A stretch of DNA of 64,000 nt, from contig JAURVB010010395.1 of the NCBI GenBank assembly GCA_033002965.1, positions 124,001-188,000 on the forward strand. Reading direction: 5' to 3'. Shown in pieces: positions 63,217 to 64,000 of the stretch. This DNA is from Piper betle (taxonomy: Eukaryota; Streptophyta; Magnoliopsida; Piperales; Piperaceae). Numbering within the stretch: position 1 is the stretch's first letter; every line of letters begins with the position of its first letter. The notes under the pieces were generated by a model. It was not told the DNA's origin. It worked only from the letters and a program-made list of their open reading frames with translations, and searched no databases. Made by a program: the position numbers and the translations under genes.

Positions 63217-63499
63217 CGCTAAGACCCGCTCGAAGCTTCTACCAGGTCCATTTAGGGTTTGTCCCTCTATTATATCGTGATTTGATTTTTATAGATTATA
63301 GGACGAGTTGAGTGGTATTTTATCGGATCCCACTTAGCTTAGGTCATTTAGTAAAATAGTTTTCCGGATTAATAACTCTCGAGGATGAAATCCCTTGAGT
63401 ATATTTTTCGAAAATAAGATCTACCACAAATTGCCTTCGGGCTTATTATATAAATCCCTACCAAGGCCTATATACAAGTAATTTTTGCTTTTCGATAAC

Positions 63500-63715
63500 C
63501 ATACTACTTGAGTGGCATGTGCCAGTCGGAGCCACCGACAACCATGCTACGTGAGCGGCAGATGCCAGTCGGAGCCGAAAATATTGACAATCATGCTATG
63601 CAAGCGGCATGTGCCAGTTGGTGCCGAAAATACCAATAATCATGCTACACAAGCAGCATGTGCCAGTTGGAGTCAAAATACCAACAACCATGCTACGCGA
63701 GTGGGTATGGAAGTG
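63500..63715. repeat. ~49-bp tandem array, about 4.5 copies, in the LTR
   Basis: Units starting catgctac(g/a) recur at 63500, 63543, 63592, 63641 and 63689 (periods 43, 49, 49, 48) and contain agcggcatgtgccagt. The array opens a repetitive 74-residue frame that is an artefact. Confidence 0.9.
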
Positions 63716-64000
63716 AGAAAAGAGCTTAGGATATAACAATAGTCCTAGGGGACCAGAAAGTGAAATGAGAAAATATCGCGAGAGACATGAGCATGAAATA
63801 AAAAAATGCCAAGAGAGGCATCAACAACAGTAAATTAGTTCAGTTAAAGATGATTTCAGTTTAATAGCAACCTTTCAGAGATTTCATGATAAATATAGAA
63901 AATATTTTCTTTCATATGAGAGTTTCATAGCCAGTTTAATATTAGTTGTATTTTTAGACCAGTAACACTCGTTACTGATGTGTTTTTATAATATATGTAG

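Larger units (their letters stand above)
62767..64000 (+). mobile_element. Second copy of LTR family A, cut by the window end
   Basis: Starts TGTAAAAC like the LTR at 2410 and continues with matching blocks: gattcgaatcaaggttttata, the cggatcccac block, aaaaaatgcc..gagaggcatca and ctttcatatgagag to gtttttataatatatgtag at the edge (compare 5590-6090). The preceding bases are not purine-rich, so this is either a 5' LTR or a solo LTR, not a 3' LTR. It carries two tandem arrays absent or single in the first copy. Confidence 0.75.

Noticed and set aside
63500..63715. CRISPR-like array
   Set aside because: Units are diverged tandem repeats without unique spacers, in a plant LTR.
63512..63736. 74-codon repetitive Cys/His-containing frame
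   Set aside because: Arises from a ~49-bp DNA tandem array within an LTR; the period is not a multiple of three, so the peptide repeat is not kept.

Overview
This is a nuclear window from a flowering plant. The genes are multi-exon with GT-AG introns, the encoded proteins are plant-specific or plant-typical (plastid Fd-GOGAT, MIZ1/DUF617, GT61, non-specific phospholipase C), and the gaps are filled with decayed LTR retrotransposons and AT-rich DNA. Third codon positions are strongly split between genes: NPC exon 1, the MIZ1-like gene and GT61 exon 2 are mostly G/C-ending, while Fd-GOGAT, Sec20 and the TAF1A-like gene are A/T-rich. Such a split is more usual in monocots than in eudicots, so a monocot is a reasonable but unproven guess.

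Layout. 1-6631: end of a Gypsy-type element (polypurine tract at 2398-2408) and a long LTR (2410-6631) that carries a nested 532-bp TRIM element (3754-4285). 6632-9740: gene-free, with a GC-rich block (8050-9190). 9757-13800: heavily broken Ty3/Gypsy gag-pol, plus strand. 14548-18440: two minus-strand genes, a plastid/organelle-type phospholipase A2-like protein and the SNARE Sec20 with a C-terminal HDEL. 18480-22899: gene-poor, with LTR debris, C-rich tracts and one unrecognised coding-like remnant. 22900-37173: a 33-exon ferredoxin-dependent glutamate synthase on the minus strand, the main gene of the window. 37174-41475: gene-free, with a ~1.1-kb element that has long terminal inverted repeats. 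41476-43454: a three-exon non-specific phospholipase C, plus strand. 45061-45816: intronless MIZU-KUSSEI1-like gene, minus. 47646-48850: remnant of a kinesin-14-like gene. 50216-51833: GT61 glycosyltransferase, minus, with a frame break at a G-run. 54894-57745: a minus-strand multi-exon gene that resembles plant TAF1A. 57840-62766: AT-rich, gene-free. 62767-64000: a second copy of the LTR family seen at 2410, running off the window.

The genes are an ordinary plant mix (nitrogen assimilation in plastids, ER-Golgi retrieval, lipid hydrolysis, cell-wall/glycan synthesis, root tropism-type protein, Pol I transcription) and I see no evidence that they form one functional system. I found no exotic new system. 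The points most worth checking are two apparent coding-frame breaks at homopolymers (Fd-GOGAT last exon, GT61 exon 2), a GC-AG intron in Sec20, a 281-bp miniature LTR element with a perfect 5-bp target duplication inside a Fd-GOGAT intron, and the inverted-repeat element upstream of the phospholipase C gene.
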